The notes: generated by a model not told the origin, from the sequence alone. A stretch of DNA of 64,000 nt from Bacteroidota bacterium (GCA_003389385.1 QQVM01000022.1:132490-196489); one strand, 5' to 3'. Counted from the stretch's first letter, positions 34,334 through 43,756 are shown. Made by a program: numbers and translations.

Positions 34334-34933
34334 TTATTTAATTGAAGGGTCTTTCATTGGTTTAATTTCAATATAATCACTGATAATATCCTCGTTTGCT
34401 ATCCTTTTAACCGCAACCATTTGAGTTTTGTACGGATGAGCTGAATATTCATCCACGAAAATCTCAAAAAGAATTTTCAGAGGTATATTATGAATGTGCT
34501 CAGTTGAAACACCTTCTTCAAATTTATCCAATATGGATTTTGGAAAGTAATTTTTACAATCTTAATAAAACGATTCAGCGATTTTATTAAGAGTATCCGG
34601 GTGTTCTTCCAGAATTTCTTTCCTCATCCCGACTAGATATATCAGTGCCTCACCATTGAAATGCTTGTCTCCGGGAAATTGAATAAATCTGGTTGAAGGA
34701 TTGGAGTGTTTTATATTTGATGGTTTATTATCTGTTTTATTTTGAACCAGATTTAACTGCGTGTTGCTTGATGTATCAGAATCAACGGTATCTTTTGTAA
34801 TGACCGCCTCAGAATGGATATCAGGACTTGTAAAATTTATCTACTTTTTATTCTTTTCCTGATAACAGGATGAATGCAAAAGGAAACTCAGAATTAAAAT
34901 TGAAAAGATGTGTTTGTTGCAGAAATGATGCAC
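34334..34933 (-). pseudogene. Lipoprotein pseudogene with two in-frame stops
   Basis: One continuous minus-strand frame of 200 codons runs from a GTG at 34933 to the TAA at 34334. It opens with a lipoprotein signal (HIFSILILSFLLHSSCYQEK, lipobox HSSC). It then meets TAG at 34841-34843 and TAA at 34562-34564. Between and after the stops it is well formed: RFIQFPGDKHFNGEALIYLV then GMRKEILEEHPDTLNKIAES, and ILFEIFVDEYSAHPYKTQMV. Both interruptions are substitutions in the same frame, with no indel needed after the start. I do not recognise the family. No ATG lies in this frame upstream; an ATG at 34956-34954 opens a different frame (MKLFISRQ), so an indel near the start is also possible. Confidence 0.65.
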
Positions 34934-35016
34934 TGTCTGGATATAAATAATTTCATGTTCAAATTAGTAAAAAGACTATCTTAAAGCAAACACAATAATC
35001 CATTGGGTGCACTGCC

Positions 35017-36471
35017 TTACTTCGAATAGCGGACTATATTGGATGCCATTCCTTTAAAAATAAAAGTATGAAAGGGAAGCATCAGATACCAGTAAATTCT
35101 GCCTGCCAGTCCTTTTGGTCTGAATGTCGCAGTTTGAATAAGGTATTCCATATTATTCTTTTTTAACAGCTGAAAATCCAGCCATGCTTCACCGGGTAAT
35201 TTCATTTCTGCAAATAACAGCAAGCGTCTTCCGATTTTATTTGCTACCAACACTCTCCAGAAATCGAGAGTGTCTCCTTCATTGATGCTATTTTCATTGG
35301 TGCGACCTCTTCTAAGGCCAACTCCACCGGCCAGTTTGTCAATAAACCCTCGTATTTTCCAAAGAACATTGCCGTAATACCATCCCCTTTGTCCACCGAT
35401 CGACCAGATGTTTTCAAGGACCCGCTCAGAATCTTGCAGGAGTGGAATTTCCACTCGATTGATAAAGCAACCATTTTCCGGAACTTTAATATTCATAAGT
35501 AAATTGGAATTTCCTGCGCTGGAAATTATAGAATCTTTCCAGCTTGAAACTACATTGCGCTGTTCAATTTTCTGAAAAGCCATATTAACCGCTTCTTTGT
35601 ACGTAAGAAGCCGGATGCCCAGATCGATATGTAAATTATTCTGCCGGGCTACCACCTCTACTTTCATGCTGTTCACAAGGTTTACTGCCAGATTGTATGA
35701 TGTGTTGGTGATAAAATACAACCAATAGGATGAGAGCCGGGGTGTCAGTGCCGGTACTGTAAAAATTTTCCTTTTAAGTTTTCGCACTTCAGCGAATTGT
35801 AAAAGCATTTCTTTATAAGATAATACATCTGGCCCTCCTATGTCGTATGACTTTCCAAAAGTATCAGCCTTTAATAGTATGCCGGAAAGAAATTCAATTA
35901 CATTACGAATTGCGATCGGCTGAGTTTTTGTATTTAACCATTTCGGCGCAATCATGACAGGAAGTTTTTCTACCAGATCACGGATTATTTCAAATGAAGA
36001 GCTCCCTGAACCTACAATTATTCCTGCATTCAGACTAGTGAGTGGTACTGTTCCGCCACGCAGTATTTGTTCGACATTTTTACGTGAGGATAAGTGGCGG
36101 GACAGCTTTTCCTGATTTGCAATGCCGCCAAGATAAATAAGTTGTCTTGCTTTTGTTTTATTGAGCAGAGTGAGAAAGCTTTCTGCTGATTTCGCTTCCA
36201 TTTTTTCGAACTCACTGTTTTTATCACTCATTGAGTGAATGAGGTAATAGGCGACGTCAGTGTCCTCGGGGAACTTAATATCCTTGCAGCTTTTAAGGAA
36301 ATCAACTTGAATTAATGATACATTTGGATGTTCACGATAATGAGAGCTGAATCGATTTGTATCTCTGAGGCAGCAAACAACCTGATGCCCTTGATCAATC
36401 AATACAGGCAATAGTCGTTTTCCTATGTAACCATTGGCGCCTGTCAGAAGTATCTTTAATTTTCTTGTCAT
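35017..36471 (-). CDS. NAD(P)-binding SDR-type protein with DUF2867 domain
   Basis: 484 residues. The N-terminal extended Rossmann domain has the motif LLTGANGYIGKRLLPVL (G-x-x-G-x-x-G) and an atypical-SDR core (about 1-300: YLIHSMSDKNSEFEKMEAKS, QLIYLGGIANQEK). The C-terminal domain is DUF2867, with WSIGGQRGWYYGNVLWKIRG and DFWRVLVANKIGRRLLLFAE. The gene starts 3 bp after the stop of the SDR gene at 36475-37179, so it is the last gene of a three-gene operon headed by the photolyase-like gene at 38720. Genes of this kind occur in light-induced operons of other bacteria; a light- or stress-linked role here is inferred. Confidence 0.9.
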   Translation of the reverse strand: MTRKLKILLTGANGYIGKRLLPVLIDQGHQVVCCLRDTNRFSSHYREHPNVSLIQVDFLKSCKDIKFPEDTDVAYYLIHSMSDKNSEFEKMEAKSAESFLTLLNKTKARQLIYLGGIANQEKLSRHLSSRKNVEQILRGGTVPLTSLNAGIIVGSGSSSFEIIRDLVEKLPVMIAPKWLNTKTQPIAIRNVIEFLSGILLKADTFGKSYDIGGPDVLSYKEMLLQFAEVRKLKRKIFTVPALTPRLSSYWLYFITNTSYNLAVNLVNSMKVEVVARQNNLHIDLGIRLLTYKEAVNMAFQKIEQRNVVSSWKDSIISSAGNSNLLMNIKVPENGCFINRVEIPLLQDSERVLENIWSIGGQRGWYYGNVLWKIRGFIDKLAGGVGLRRGRTNENSINEGDTLDFWRVLVANKIGRRLLLFAEMKLPGEAWLDFQLLKKNNMEYLIQTATFRPKGLAGRIYWYLMLPFHTFIFKGMASNIVRYSK

Positions 36472-36474
36472 GAG

Positions 36475-37179
36475 TCAATTCTTTATGCTGCTCAATCCTC
36501 CGTCAACTCCAATAACCTGCCCCGTTATCCATGCACTGTCGTCTGAGAGTAAAAATCTTACAAGGCTTGCAATCTCCCTTGCCTCGCCTGTGCGTTTTAA
36601 AGGGTGTCTCTCAGCGGCCGATTTCCGTCTGGCTTCTGTGTTCAGTATGATACTTCCAAGGGAGGTGTCAGTTATGGAAGGTGCAATCACATTTACCCTG
36701 ATGTTTTTGAAAGCGAATTCAGCAGCAAGACTTCTTCCCAATCCTTCAAGTGCCGCTTTTGCTGCGGCGATTGATGCATGAAGGGACATTCCTGTTCTAG
36801 CAGCTACACTGCTAAATAATACAATGGATGAAGCTTCTGCGGTCTGCATTTTCCCTATTAATGTACGAATGATTCTCACTGCACCATAAACATTTTGTTC
36901 AAAATCGCTGAAATAATCGTCTTTACTCAGACTTTGAAATGGTTTGATTGTAATCGATCCTGGACAATACACTAATCCATGTATCGTTTCAGGAAGTTGA
37001 TCCAGTATTTCAGTGGAGTCTTTCACAGCATCCATTTGAATAAATTCTGTACCAAGCTGATTCAGTTCCGGTGAAAGCTCCCGTGAAATGCTGTACACTT
37101 TATGTTCTTCGCAAATCAGTTTCACTGTTTCTAATCCTATTCCATTTCCTGCTCCAATTATTGCAATATTTTTCTTCAT
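36475..37179 (-). CDS. Short-chain dehydrogenase/reductase, YxxxK-deviant
   Basis: 234 residues. The cofactor motif is IAIIGAGNGIGLETVKLICEE, and the active-site Ser region is SSIVLFSSVAARTGMSLHAS. The usual YxxxK is replaced by I-A-A-A-K (IAAAKAALEGLGRSLAAEFA), so the catalytic Tyr is absent although Ser and Lys remain. The end GQVIGVDGGLSSI is typical of classical SDRs. The Tyr-less form occurs in a subgroup of SDRs, so the enzyme may be a deviant reductase or a non-catalytic binder. It is the second gene of the photolyase-SDR-SDR/DUF2867 operon: 59 bp after the photolyase-like gene and 3 bp before the DUF2867 gene. Confidence 0.9.
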   Translation of the reverse strand: MKKNIAIIGAGNGIGLETVKLICEEHKVYSISRELSPELNQLGTEFIQMDAVKDSTEILDQLPETIHGLVYCPGSITIKPFQSLSKDDYFSDFEQNVYGAVRIIRTLIGKMQTAEASSIVLFSSVAARTGMSLHASIAAAKAALEGLGRSLAAEFAFKNIRVNVIAPSITDTSLGSIILNTEARRKSAAERHPLKRTGEAREIASLVRFLLSDDSAWITGQVIGVDGGLSSIKN

Positions 37180-37238
37180 GATAAAAATGTTATTAGTTCA
37201 ATTTATTTGATTGTTTATGAAAATATTATTTTCATGGA

Positions 37239-38720
37239 TTAAGCAAGACTTCTTAGAAATTTGTTCGCAGTTTTCATGTGCATTTCTTGTTTTTCCTTTT
37301 TCATTCTGTCAAATGTGTTGATGAGCATGCTCATCCTGGGAATGTTTTTAATTTTCTTTCGGTTAACGTTGATGAATCTCCAGAACAGCGCATCCCAAGT
37401 TTCTGCCCACGCTTCATTTCTTTCATAGTTGCTCATCTTGAGAATGTAATTGCTGCCGCTGATATAGGGCTTGCCACACATGAGACCTCCATCGGCGAAT
37501 TGTCCCATTCCATATACATTTGGAACCATTACCCAGTCGTAAGAGTCGATATACATTTCCATAAACCATTGATAGATCAAATCTGGATCGAATTCACATA
37601 GCAGCATAAAATTGCTGAGAATCATGAGTCGTTCTATGTGATGATTATATGCATGGTCCAATGCTTTGTGGATGCAATCGTCGAGTGGCCCTATTCCGGT
37701 ACTTCCTGTGTAAAAGCTGCCCGGAATCTTTCTTTTAAATTTCCAGAAGTTTCTTGTTCTCTGTTTGCTTCCATCCTTTAGATAAACGGCATTAGCAAAT
37801 TCCCGCCATCCCAGGATCTGCCTTACAAATCCTTCCAGACTGTTATACGGGATTTTATTTTTTTGAGCAAATTCAATTGCCTCATCAATTACATATGCGG
37901 GATCAAGTAATCCGCAATTCAGAAGCGGAGAGATGAATGAGTGATTCAAAACGTATGCGTCTTTTACAATGGCATCTTCATATGCTCCGAAATCCTGAAA
38001 CCTGTTTTTCAGGAAATCAAGGTACCAGATTTTAGCACTTTCTCCGGTTACTGGCAAAACAAGACTTTGTGATCTTTTCCCGTAATTTTCTCTGTAATGT
38101 TTCTTCACATACTCGTCGGCCTCGATATGATATGCGCTTTTTTTAATTGCCGGCAATAAGGGTGCCTTTTGGTTATCGGGATACTTTTTTCTGTTATCTG
38201 TGTCGAATGTCCATTTTCCCTTAAGAGCTTTGCCTGCTTTATCGAGCAGAATTTGATAGTGTTTTCTTTGATTGATGTAATACGAGGTCTGATTGTACTT
38301 TTTCTTTGCACCCAGAAGTTTTTTATTCTGCTCCCTGCTATTCAAGAAAAGCGATGATTCGAACTGCGATAGGTTCATTTTATATTTTGATGCGCCCTTT
38401 ACAAGACGTTCCTCAAGCCAGAAATCGGAAACAGAGTGGAAGCTGATAGAATTGAATTTATTCTTTGAAAGCCATGGGATCAGTTTTCTGAGGTCGCTGA
38501 TCTCTTTCACTGATTCAATATATGTGCATTTAAATCCTTTCTCAGAAAGATAATCTGCATAAGCTTTCATTGTGGCTCGGTTAAAGGCGATTTTTTGTTG
38601 ATGGAACTTATACTGCCGGAAGAAAAGATATTCTTCAACAATGAACACTTCTGATTTCCGGTTAATGTTACCTGTATTGCTGAAAAGCTGATGAGGAAAT
38701 ACTATGTGTGCGTTTTTCAT
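37239..38720 (-). CDS. Cryptochrome/photolyase family protein (FeS-BCP/DPRP clade, cluster ligands missing)
   Basis: 493 residues of the deoxyribodipyrimidine photolyase-related family (COG3046). Landmarks are the antenna-domain start MKNAHIVFPHQLFSN, LEGFVRQILGWREFANAVYL, and MILSNFMLLCEFDPDLIYQWF, then YDWVMVPNVYGMGQFADGG and KPYISGSNYILKMSNY. In 4Fe-4S members YCxxC and a CPF motif follow; here the region reads ERNEAWAETWDALFWRFI, without these cysteines, so no Fe-S cluster is expected. The family repairs (6-4) photoproducts or senses light via FAD. It heads an operon with two SDR-type genes. A terminator lies 54 bp upstream (38774-38806) belonging to the previous gene. Confidence 0.9.
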   Translation of the reverse strand: MKNAHIVFPHQLFSNTGNINRKSEVFIVEEYLFFRQYKFHQQKIAFNRATMKAYADYLSEKGFKCTYIESVKEISDLRKLIPWLSKNKFNSISFHSVSDFWLEERLVKGASKYKMNLSQFESSLFLNSREQNKKLLGAKKKYNQTSYYINQRKHYQILLDKAGKALKGKWTFDTDNRKKYPDNQKAPLLPAIKKSAYHIEADEYVKKHYRENYGKRSQSLVLPVTGESAKIWYLDFLKNRFQDFGAYEDAIVKDAYVLNHSFISPLLNCGLLDPAYVIDEAIEFAQKNKIPYNSLEGFVRQILGWREFANAVYLKDGSKQRTRNFWKFKRKIPGSFYTGSTGIGPLDDCIHKALDHAYNHHIERLMILSNFMLLCEFDPDLIYQWFMEMYIDSYDWVMVPNVYGMGQFADGGLMCGKPYISGSNYILKMSNYERNEAWAETWDALFWRFINVNRKKIKNIPRMSMLINTFDRMKKEKQEMHMKTANKFLRSLA

Positions 38721-38773
38721 TGATTGCTATATGACGAAAAGTTTTCCATTGTTGATTTACATACCCTTATAAA

Positions 38774-38806
38774 CAGCAAAAGCCACCCTGATGATGGCTT
38801 TTGCTG
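38774..38806 (-). terminator. Rho-independent terminator of the DUF4397 gene
   Basis: A perfect 12-bp stem CAGCAAAAGCCA / TGGCTTTTGCTG with a 9-base loop lies just past the minus-strand stop of the DUF4397 gene. On that strand it is followed by TTTATAA. Confidence 0.85.
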
Positions 38807-38819
38807 AAATTAAACATAA

Positions 38820-40526
38820 TTACTGTTTGATGAATCTCTGTGTAATTCCTTCAGTGGAACTTCTTACAAGATAGATTCCTGGTTCGAACGTGCTCAGATC
38901 AACCAGTACTTTATCCTGAACTGCTGAAGTATTCACAATTGATTTTTCCTGTCCTGCAGAATTGTAAATTATCAATTCCTCACCGCGCTCAAATCCACGC
39001 TCGTTACTGATAGTGATGAAGTCGCGTGAAGGATTCGGAAAGATAACATAGCCAGTTTCTTTGATGCCTTCCTCTATACCTGTAACATTGCTTAGGTTTA
39101 TTACAGTACCATCAGCGAGGACAGCAATCAAAGTAAATGCCGGACCGTTCTGGTTCATTGATGGATCAAGGAATCCTGACGCAAGAATGTTTACACTCTG
39201 TCCTGCAAGTGTGCTTATGTCTGCAGTAAAGCTTGCCACAATAATCGAGTTATTATTGCCCGGAGTAATGTCTAGAAGATAAACTGAAGGGGGAACACTC
39301 AGATATCCGGTAATTGCGCTATATGCAGCATCATCGACAATGATCGCTGAATTTGCCAGTACGTCCACAGTCGGTGCATCGCTTGAACCATGGACAACTC
39401 TCAAGTCAACTTCACCTGCATTCATTGCAACCTCTCTCATACCCGACTGCAGGAAGAGTGTAAAGTCTGTAGGAATTGCATCAGGGTTCGGAGCGAAAGA
39501 TGCAGGATTGATTACTCCGTTTGCAATCGCTGCATAAGTTTCACCGTTTTGCAGCATTACTTCAAAATTCCGTAATGTATCATTCACTGATGTACTGCTT
39601 GACGGAGCTACTCCTATGTTGAGCATCACATCAGCCGGCATGTCAATGTATGGTGTTGCAGTTCGGAATGCGAAATCATCCAGTTCAAGCGTTCCGTTTA
39701 CATATACGTCTACTGCCGATGCTGCAGGATCCGCTGCGTTGTGAATAATTTGGAGTCTTGCCTGACTTGTTTGAGGCAGTTGTATTGGCGTTCCATCACT
39801 CAAGAACGCCCACAATCCAAATGCAGGACCATTTTGATTCATTGATGGATCAAGAAATCCTGATGCCATTACCACAGCTGTTCCTCCTGCCAGAGCAGAA
39901 AGGTCAGCAGTATAACTCAGTAGAATCTGGTTATTGTTGTTTCCAGGAGTGATATCCAGCAGATATGAAGCAGCAGGTACAGAAATGTAAGGTGTTATAT
40001 CGCCATAGACGGCATTATCCACCAGTGGAGCCACATTTCTTGCCAATACATCCACAGTAGGTGCATCCGTTGCGCCATGGAGAACAATAAAATCAACTTC
40101 TCCAGGCATTACGCTGGCAGCTCTGATGTTATCCTGAATGAATAGGTTGAAGTCAGTCATTCTTCCGTCAGGGTTTGCTGCAAATGATGCAGGATTTAAT
40201 ACCCCGTTAGCTACAGCAACATACCTGTTTCCATCCATCAGAGTGACATTAAAATTCTTGATGGTGTCGCTGACGGAGGTGCTGCTTGATGGTGCAACAC
40301 CAATGTCAATGGGCACTCCCGATGGCAGCGTCAGAAAGCTTGTTGCAGATCTAAACGCGAAATCATCAAGTGTCAGCGTTCCGTTAACATATATGTCAAC
40401 GCTTGATGCAGCAGGATCTGCAGCATTGTGTATTACTTGCAAATCAGCTGTCTGAGCCTTAAGCGTGTTTATTGTAAAAATTGCTACCCCGAGCATTAAC
40501 AATGTAAGTAGTTTGGATTTTTTCAT
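38820..40526 (-). CDS. T9SS-sorted surface protein with two DUF4397 repeats
   Basis: 568 residues from the ATG giving MKKSKLLTLLMLGVAIFTIN (signal peptide). An ATG 16 codons upstream has no signal character. Two repeats of about 230 residues follow (DLQVIHNAADPAASSVDIYV and RLQIIHNAADPAASAVDVYV), each with GVAPSSSTSV, then YLLDITPGNNN and SGFLDPSMNQNGPAF. These are tandem DUF4397 domains, which occur on secreted proteins. A type IX sorting domain ends the protein (VIFPNPSRDFITISNERGFE, ending STEGITQRFIKQ). Expected to be surface-exposed or secreted; ligand unknown. The DNA repeats are close enough to suggest duplication within the gene. Confidence 0.92.
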   Translation of the reverse strand: MKKSKLLTLLMLGVAIFTINTLKAQTADLQVIHNAADPAASSVDIYVNGTLTLDDFAFRSATSFLTLPSGVPIDIGVAPSSSTSVSDTIKNFNVTLMDGNRYVAVANGVLNPASFAANPDGRMTDFNLFIQDNIRAASVMPGEVDFIVLHGATDAPTVDVLARNVAPLVDNAVYGDITPYISVPAASYLLDITPGNNNNQILLSYTADLSALAGGTAVVMASGFLDPSMNQNGPAFGLWAFLSDGTPIQLPQTSQARLQIIHNAADPAASAVDVYVNGTLELDDFAFRTATPYIDMPADVMLNIGVAPSSSTSVNDTLRNFEVMLQNGETYAAIANGVINPASFAPNPDAIPTDFTLFLQSGMREVAMNAGEVDLRVVHGSSDAPTVDVLANSAIIVDDAAYSAITGYLSVPPSVYLLDITPGNNNSIIVASFTADISTLAGQSVNILASGFLDPSMNQNGPAFTLIAVLADGTVINLSNVTGIEEGIKETGYVIFPNPSRDFITISNERGFERGEELIIYNSAGQEKSIVNTSAVQDKVLVDLSTFEPGIYLVRSSTEGITQRFIKQ

Positions 40527-41187
40527 GGTATTACAGATTAAAGAGTTTAATTGATTTGGATGCGTATACAACATTTGTCAGTCTTAAAATGTTTAAATAA
40601 TACTAAAAAAAGTTAAACAAAAATAAGTTATAATGTTATAAATACATGTATATCAAATAATTAAGTACTGAAGAATTTATTTTCAATTGCCTTTTCTATT
40701 ATACTTTTTCTAAGCTTGCACTTAATACCTGCACTGATTATGATGATATATCACCGAGGAATTTCAAGACACTTCTCTATTGATAAAAAGCCTTTGAATA
40801 ATCTTTGTAACTAATCCTATTGCTGGCGGGAATCATCCGAAGCCTCTTATTTGAATGTACTGTGCATTATTACATAAATCAGATTTTTAAAGAAGCATTG
40901 TAATCAGTGCGTAAAAAGTTCATTCATCTAAGCTAATTTGATCATTTTAAAAGCAGATACCCTCTATTGCTTTATAATGTTTCTTTTCACATCTCTTATC
41001 GAGGGATGAAATTTCAGGTATCGAAATATTTACATGATGGTTTCCTGTGCTATGGATAGCAGAGTTTGTGTCAGATCATACTTGAGTTTTCAATTCATTT
41101 ATCGGAAAATTTCAAGCAAAGCCTTTAATGTTCAACTCTTGAACGTAACATTCCCAAAAAGAATCTTCCAGATTGATGCGTACGCTT
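40527..41187. other. Gene-free stretch, 0.66 kb
   Basis: AT-rich and full of stops in all frames. I see no protein remnant, RNA gene or strong hairpin. It holds the 5' region of the DUF4397 gene and the 3' region of the YHYH gene. Confidence 0.6.
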
Positions 41188-42390
41188 TCAGTTTATCACG
41201 GAGAAAGTAAATTGAGAATTTGAGTTTTCACTTTGCAGTTTGAGAACGTAAATTCCCGCATTGAATTTTTCAAGTGAAATATCATACTGAACTCCGGGTT
41301 GAACATTATGCTGACTGATGAATAATTTGCCCAACATGTCCCACACTTCAAGGCGAATATTATTCTGATGTCCTGGTTCGATGAAAAGGCGAATCATATC
41401 CTGAGCGGGATTAGGATAAAGCTTTACTTCAGCAAACCCGGAATGTTCAGTGATGCCGGTTGGATTGTGAATCGTGACAGGTTCTGAAATAGTATTATGG
41501 CCTCCGTTAGGTCCGGTATTGCCTGCTTGCACCGTTCCATAATAACTTCCATAAAATGTATATGGAAACGAAGGTGTCATTGGCGCATCCAAAGTTGCGA
41601 AGTAAGCATATGTTCCCAGTGGATACTCCGGTGTAATACAGAATCTTCCGTTTCTATTATCCAGATCGCCCGAGCCAGGTGTGTATACGTAGTCTTCCAT
41701 GAAACAACCAGCCGGGTAGGTGCTGTTTACCGGAGGGCCGTTGGTTCTTGATGTTGAAGTTGAAAGTACGTAACTGCTCTTAATTCTCTTTATCTGTCCT
41801 GTACCATTCGTGTTTTCAAAAGCGTAAGCGCCATATACAGGAAAGCCGTCAAATGCATAGCCTATGATTGGTGAATGATTCAGACTGTCGTATTCATCGT
41901 AAAGACAGGCAGGACTTACATGATGATGGTATTCTCCGTTCGGTGCGGGATGACCAAGACAGTTATCAAAGCTGGGACCTTCCCAATAATAGGCATTCCT
42001 GTTCCATACTCCCTGATTGTTGTAGGATTGTCCGTCGGAAGCATTGAATATGCTAACACCGTTTATCCAAACACCGATGTGTCCAAGACCGATGTTTACC
42101 GGTGTACCTGTATTTTGAACCGGATTTCGGGTGATCTTATAAACGAAATTCTGATTGACAGGTGTGTTCGGATTTCCCGGCCATGGTCCTATATTGTAAG
42201 ATGGAATGCAAGTCGCACTTACATATACATTGTTGGTTGAATATTGAACAAGCTGAACATTGGATGGTATGTTATTATATCCAGTTGCTCCACTGTTGTT
42301 AATTATCCATGATGTGATTTCAGGTCCAATTTGAGGAAAGGTATTAATGCTCAATAGACAGCATATAAGAAGAGTAAGTGTTTTGTTCAT
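41188..42390 (-). CDS. Secreted YHYH-domain protein with T9SS tail
   Basis: 400 residues. Signal peptide KTLTLLICCLLSINTFPQ. The YHYH domain is clear, with GEYHHHVSPACLYDEYDS and HSPIIGYAFDGFPVYGAYAF, then YTPGSGDLDNRNGRFCITPE. A type IX sorting domain begins at EVKLYPNPAQDMIRLFIEPG and ends NSQFTFSVIN. YHYH proteins have no established activity; the histidine cluster suggests metal binding. The gene is transcribed alone, with more than 230 bp upstream before the bicarbonate transporter gene end. Confidence 0.92.
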   Translation of the reverse strand: MNKTLTLLICCLLSINTFPQIGPEITSWIINNSGATGYNNIPSNVQLVQYSTNNVYVSATCIPSYNIGPWPGNPNTPVNQNFVYKITRNPVQNTGTPVNIGLGHIGVWINGVSIFNASDGQSYNNQGVWNRNAYYWEGPSFDNCLGHPAPNGEYHHHVSPACLYDEYDSLNHSPIIGYAFDGFPVYGAYAFENTNGTGQIKRIKSSYVLSTSTSRTNGPPVNSTYPAGCFMEDYVYTPGSGDLDNRNGRFCITPEYPLGTYAYFATLDAPMTPSFPYTFYGSYYGTVQAGNTGPNGGHNTISEPVTIHNPTGITEHSGFAEVKLYPNPAQDMIRLFIEPGHQNNIRLEVWDMLGKLFISQHNVQPGVQYDISLEKFNAGIYVLKLQSENSNSQFTFSVIN

Positions 42391-42626
42391 GATGAGTTGT
42401 ATTTTTGCGATGGATTAGTTTTGAGCGATAAAAAGCATAAAGGTTTAATTAATATGATAATAAACACAAGTTATAGATAATTGTATGAGGAGATCTGAAA
42501 ACGCCTGAAGAATTGCCTTTGAATATAATCATCCATCTAATCAAAGCGATTTTGTTGAAGTACAGAATTTCAATATTTCAGAATGGTGACGACTGTTCGA
42601 TGAAAATCGAAGCTTTATTTTCTCAT

Positions 42627-43586
42627 TCATGTCATCTCCACAATGAGAAGGTACAGAGGCATGCCGATGGTGATATTAAATGGAAATGTCACACCGATAG
42701 CCATGGGAATATAAAGTCCCGGGTCAGCTTTTGGCGCAGCAAGACGCATTGCGGCCGGTACAGCGATGTATGATGCGCTGGCAGCCAGCACCGCGAAAAT
42801 AAATCTGTTTCCCGGGGAAGTAATAAAATATCCTGTCAGCCAGCCAACAAGACACCCATTGATCATTGGTATCACTATTGCGAAAAGAAAAGCGAACCAC
42901 CCTTGCTTGCGAAAGGCTGCGAATCGTCTTGCTGTGATCATCCCCATCTCAAGAAGGAAAATGGCCAGGAAACCTTTGAATATGTCTGTGGTGAAAGGTG
43001 TAATGCCGGCAGCCTGCTTGGTGTCTGCGATCAATCCGATCACCAGACTGCCCAATATCATTAATACGCTGCTGTTGGTTATGGAATGCTTCAATACTTC
43101 TCCCAGTTTAGCCTGACTGCTGCTTCGTTCGTATTGCATAATGAGAATAACTCCGATGATGATCGCGGGAGATTCCATGAGAGCCATAACAGCCACCATG
43201 TGTCCTCCGAAATTTATCTGCTGCGCTTCAAGGAAAGAAACTGCTGCGACAAAGGTGACAGCACTCACCGATCCATATGCTGCTGCGATCGCACCGGAAT
43301 CACTTACGCTTAGCTTTCTTCTTAGTATATAATAAGTATAAAGTGGAATCAATGCTGATATAACCATCGCGAATATCAGTGAGTATAAAATTTCCATATT
43401 TATTCCACTGTGAGCCAGCTCCTGGCCGCCGCGAAATCCAATTGAGAAAAAGAGGTAAAGCGTGATGAACTTGGAAGTGGTCGAAGGTATTTCAAGGTCG
43501 CTCTTCAGCAGTGTGGCAACAATACCGAGCACAAAGAAAAGAAGAGTAGGGTTTGTAAGATTGGAAATGAGTATCTGGAAGTCCAT
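42627..43586 (-). CDS. sbtA: SbtA-type sodium-dependent bicarbonate transporter
   Basis: 319 residues with about ten membrane helices. The signature segments are NPTLLFFVLGIVATLLKSDL and YLFFSIGFRGGQELAHSG (Na+-binding loop region). ALIPLYTYYILRRKLSVSDS and AIAAAYGSVSAVTFVAAVSF follow, then GFLAIFLLEMGMITARRFAA and AVPAAMRLAAPKADPGLYIP. The two inverted halves of SbtA are visible. It would import bicarbonate with Na+ at the inner membrane. In a heterotroph this may feed carboxylases or pH balance. No SbtB (PII-like) gene is adjacent. The isocitrate dehydrogenase gene lies 170 bp upstream on the same strand with a terminator between. Confidence 0.92.
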   Translation of the reverse strand: MDFQILISNLTNPTLLFFVLGIVATLLKSDLEIPSTTSKFITLYLFFSIGFRGGQELAHSGINMEILYSLIFAMVISALIPLYTYYILRRKLSVSDSGAIAAAYGSVSAVTFVAAVSFLEAQQINFGGHMVAVMALMESPAIIIGVILIMQYERSSSQAKLGEVLKHSITNSSVLMILGSLVIGLIADTKQAAGITPFTTDIFKGFLAIFLLEMGMITARRFAAFRKQGWFAFLFAIVIPMINGCLVGWLTGYFITSPGNRFIFAVLAASASYIAVPAAMRLAAPKADPGLYIPMAIGVTFPFNITIGMPLYLLIVEMT

Positions 43587-43710
43587 TGAAAAGTAACTCT
43601 ATTTGAGCTTAATATTATTAAAAATATTTTATCAAAACGAGAAGATGAAATTCGAGTTTTACATTGTTTATTCAGAGAGATTTAGAACTCCCATCAATAA
43701 AATAAAATGA

Positions 43711-43730
43711 CTTAAGGGTTTTCCCTTAAG
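43711..43730 (-). terminator. Terminator of the isocitrate dehydrogenase gene
   Basis: A perfect 8-bp palindromic stem CTTAAGGG / CCCTTAAG with loop TTTT, 26 bp after the icd stop on the minus strand. That strand continues with T-rich sequence (TCATTTTATTTTATT). It separates icd from sbtA, so these two are probably not one transcript. Confidence 0.8.
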
Positions 43731-43756
43731 CCATTTCCGCGTAATGGTTTTTTATA

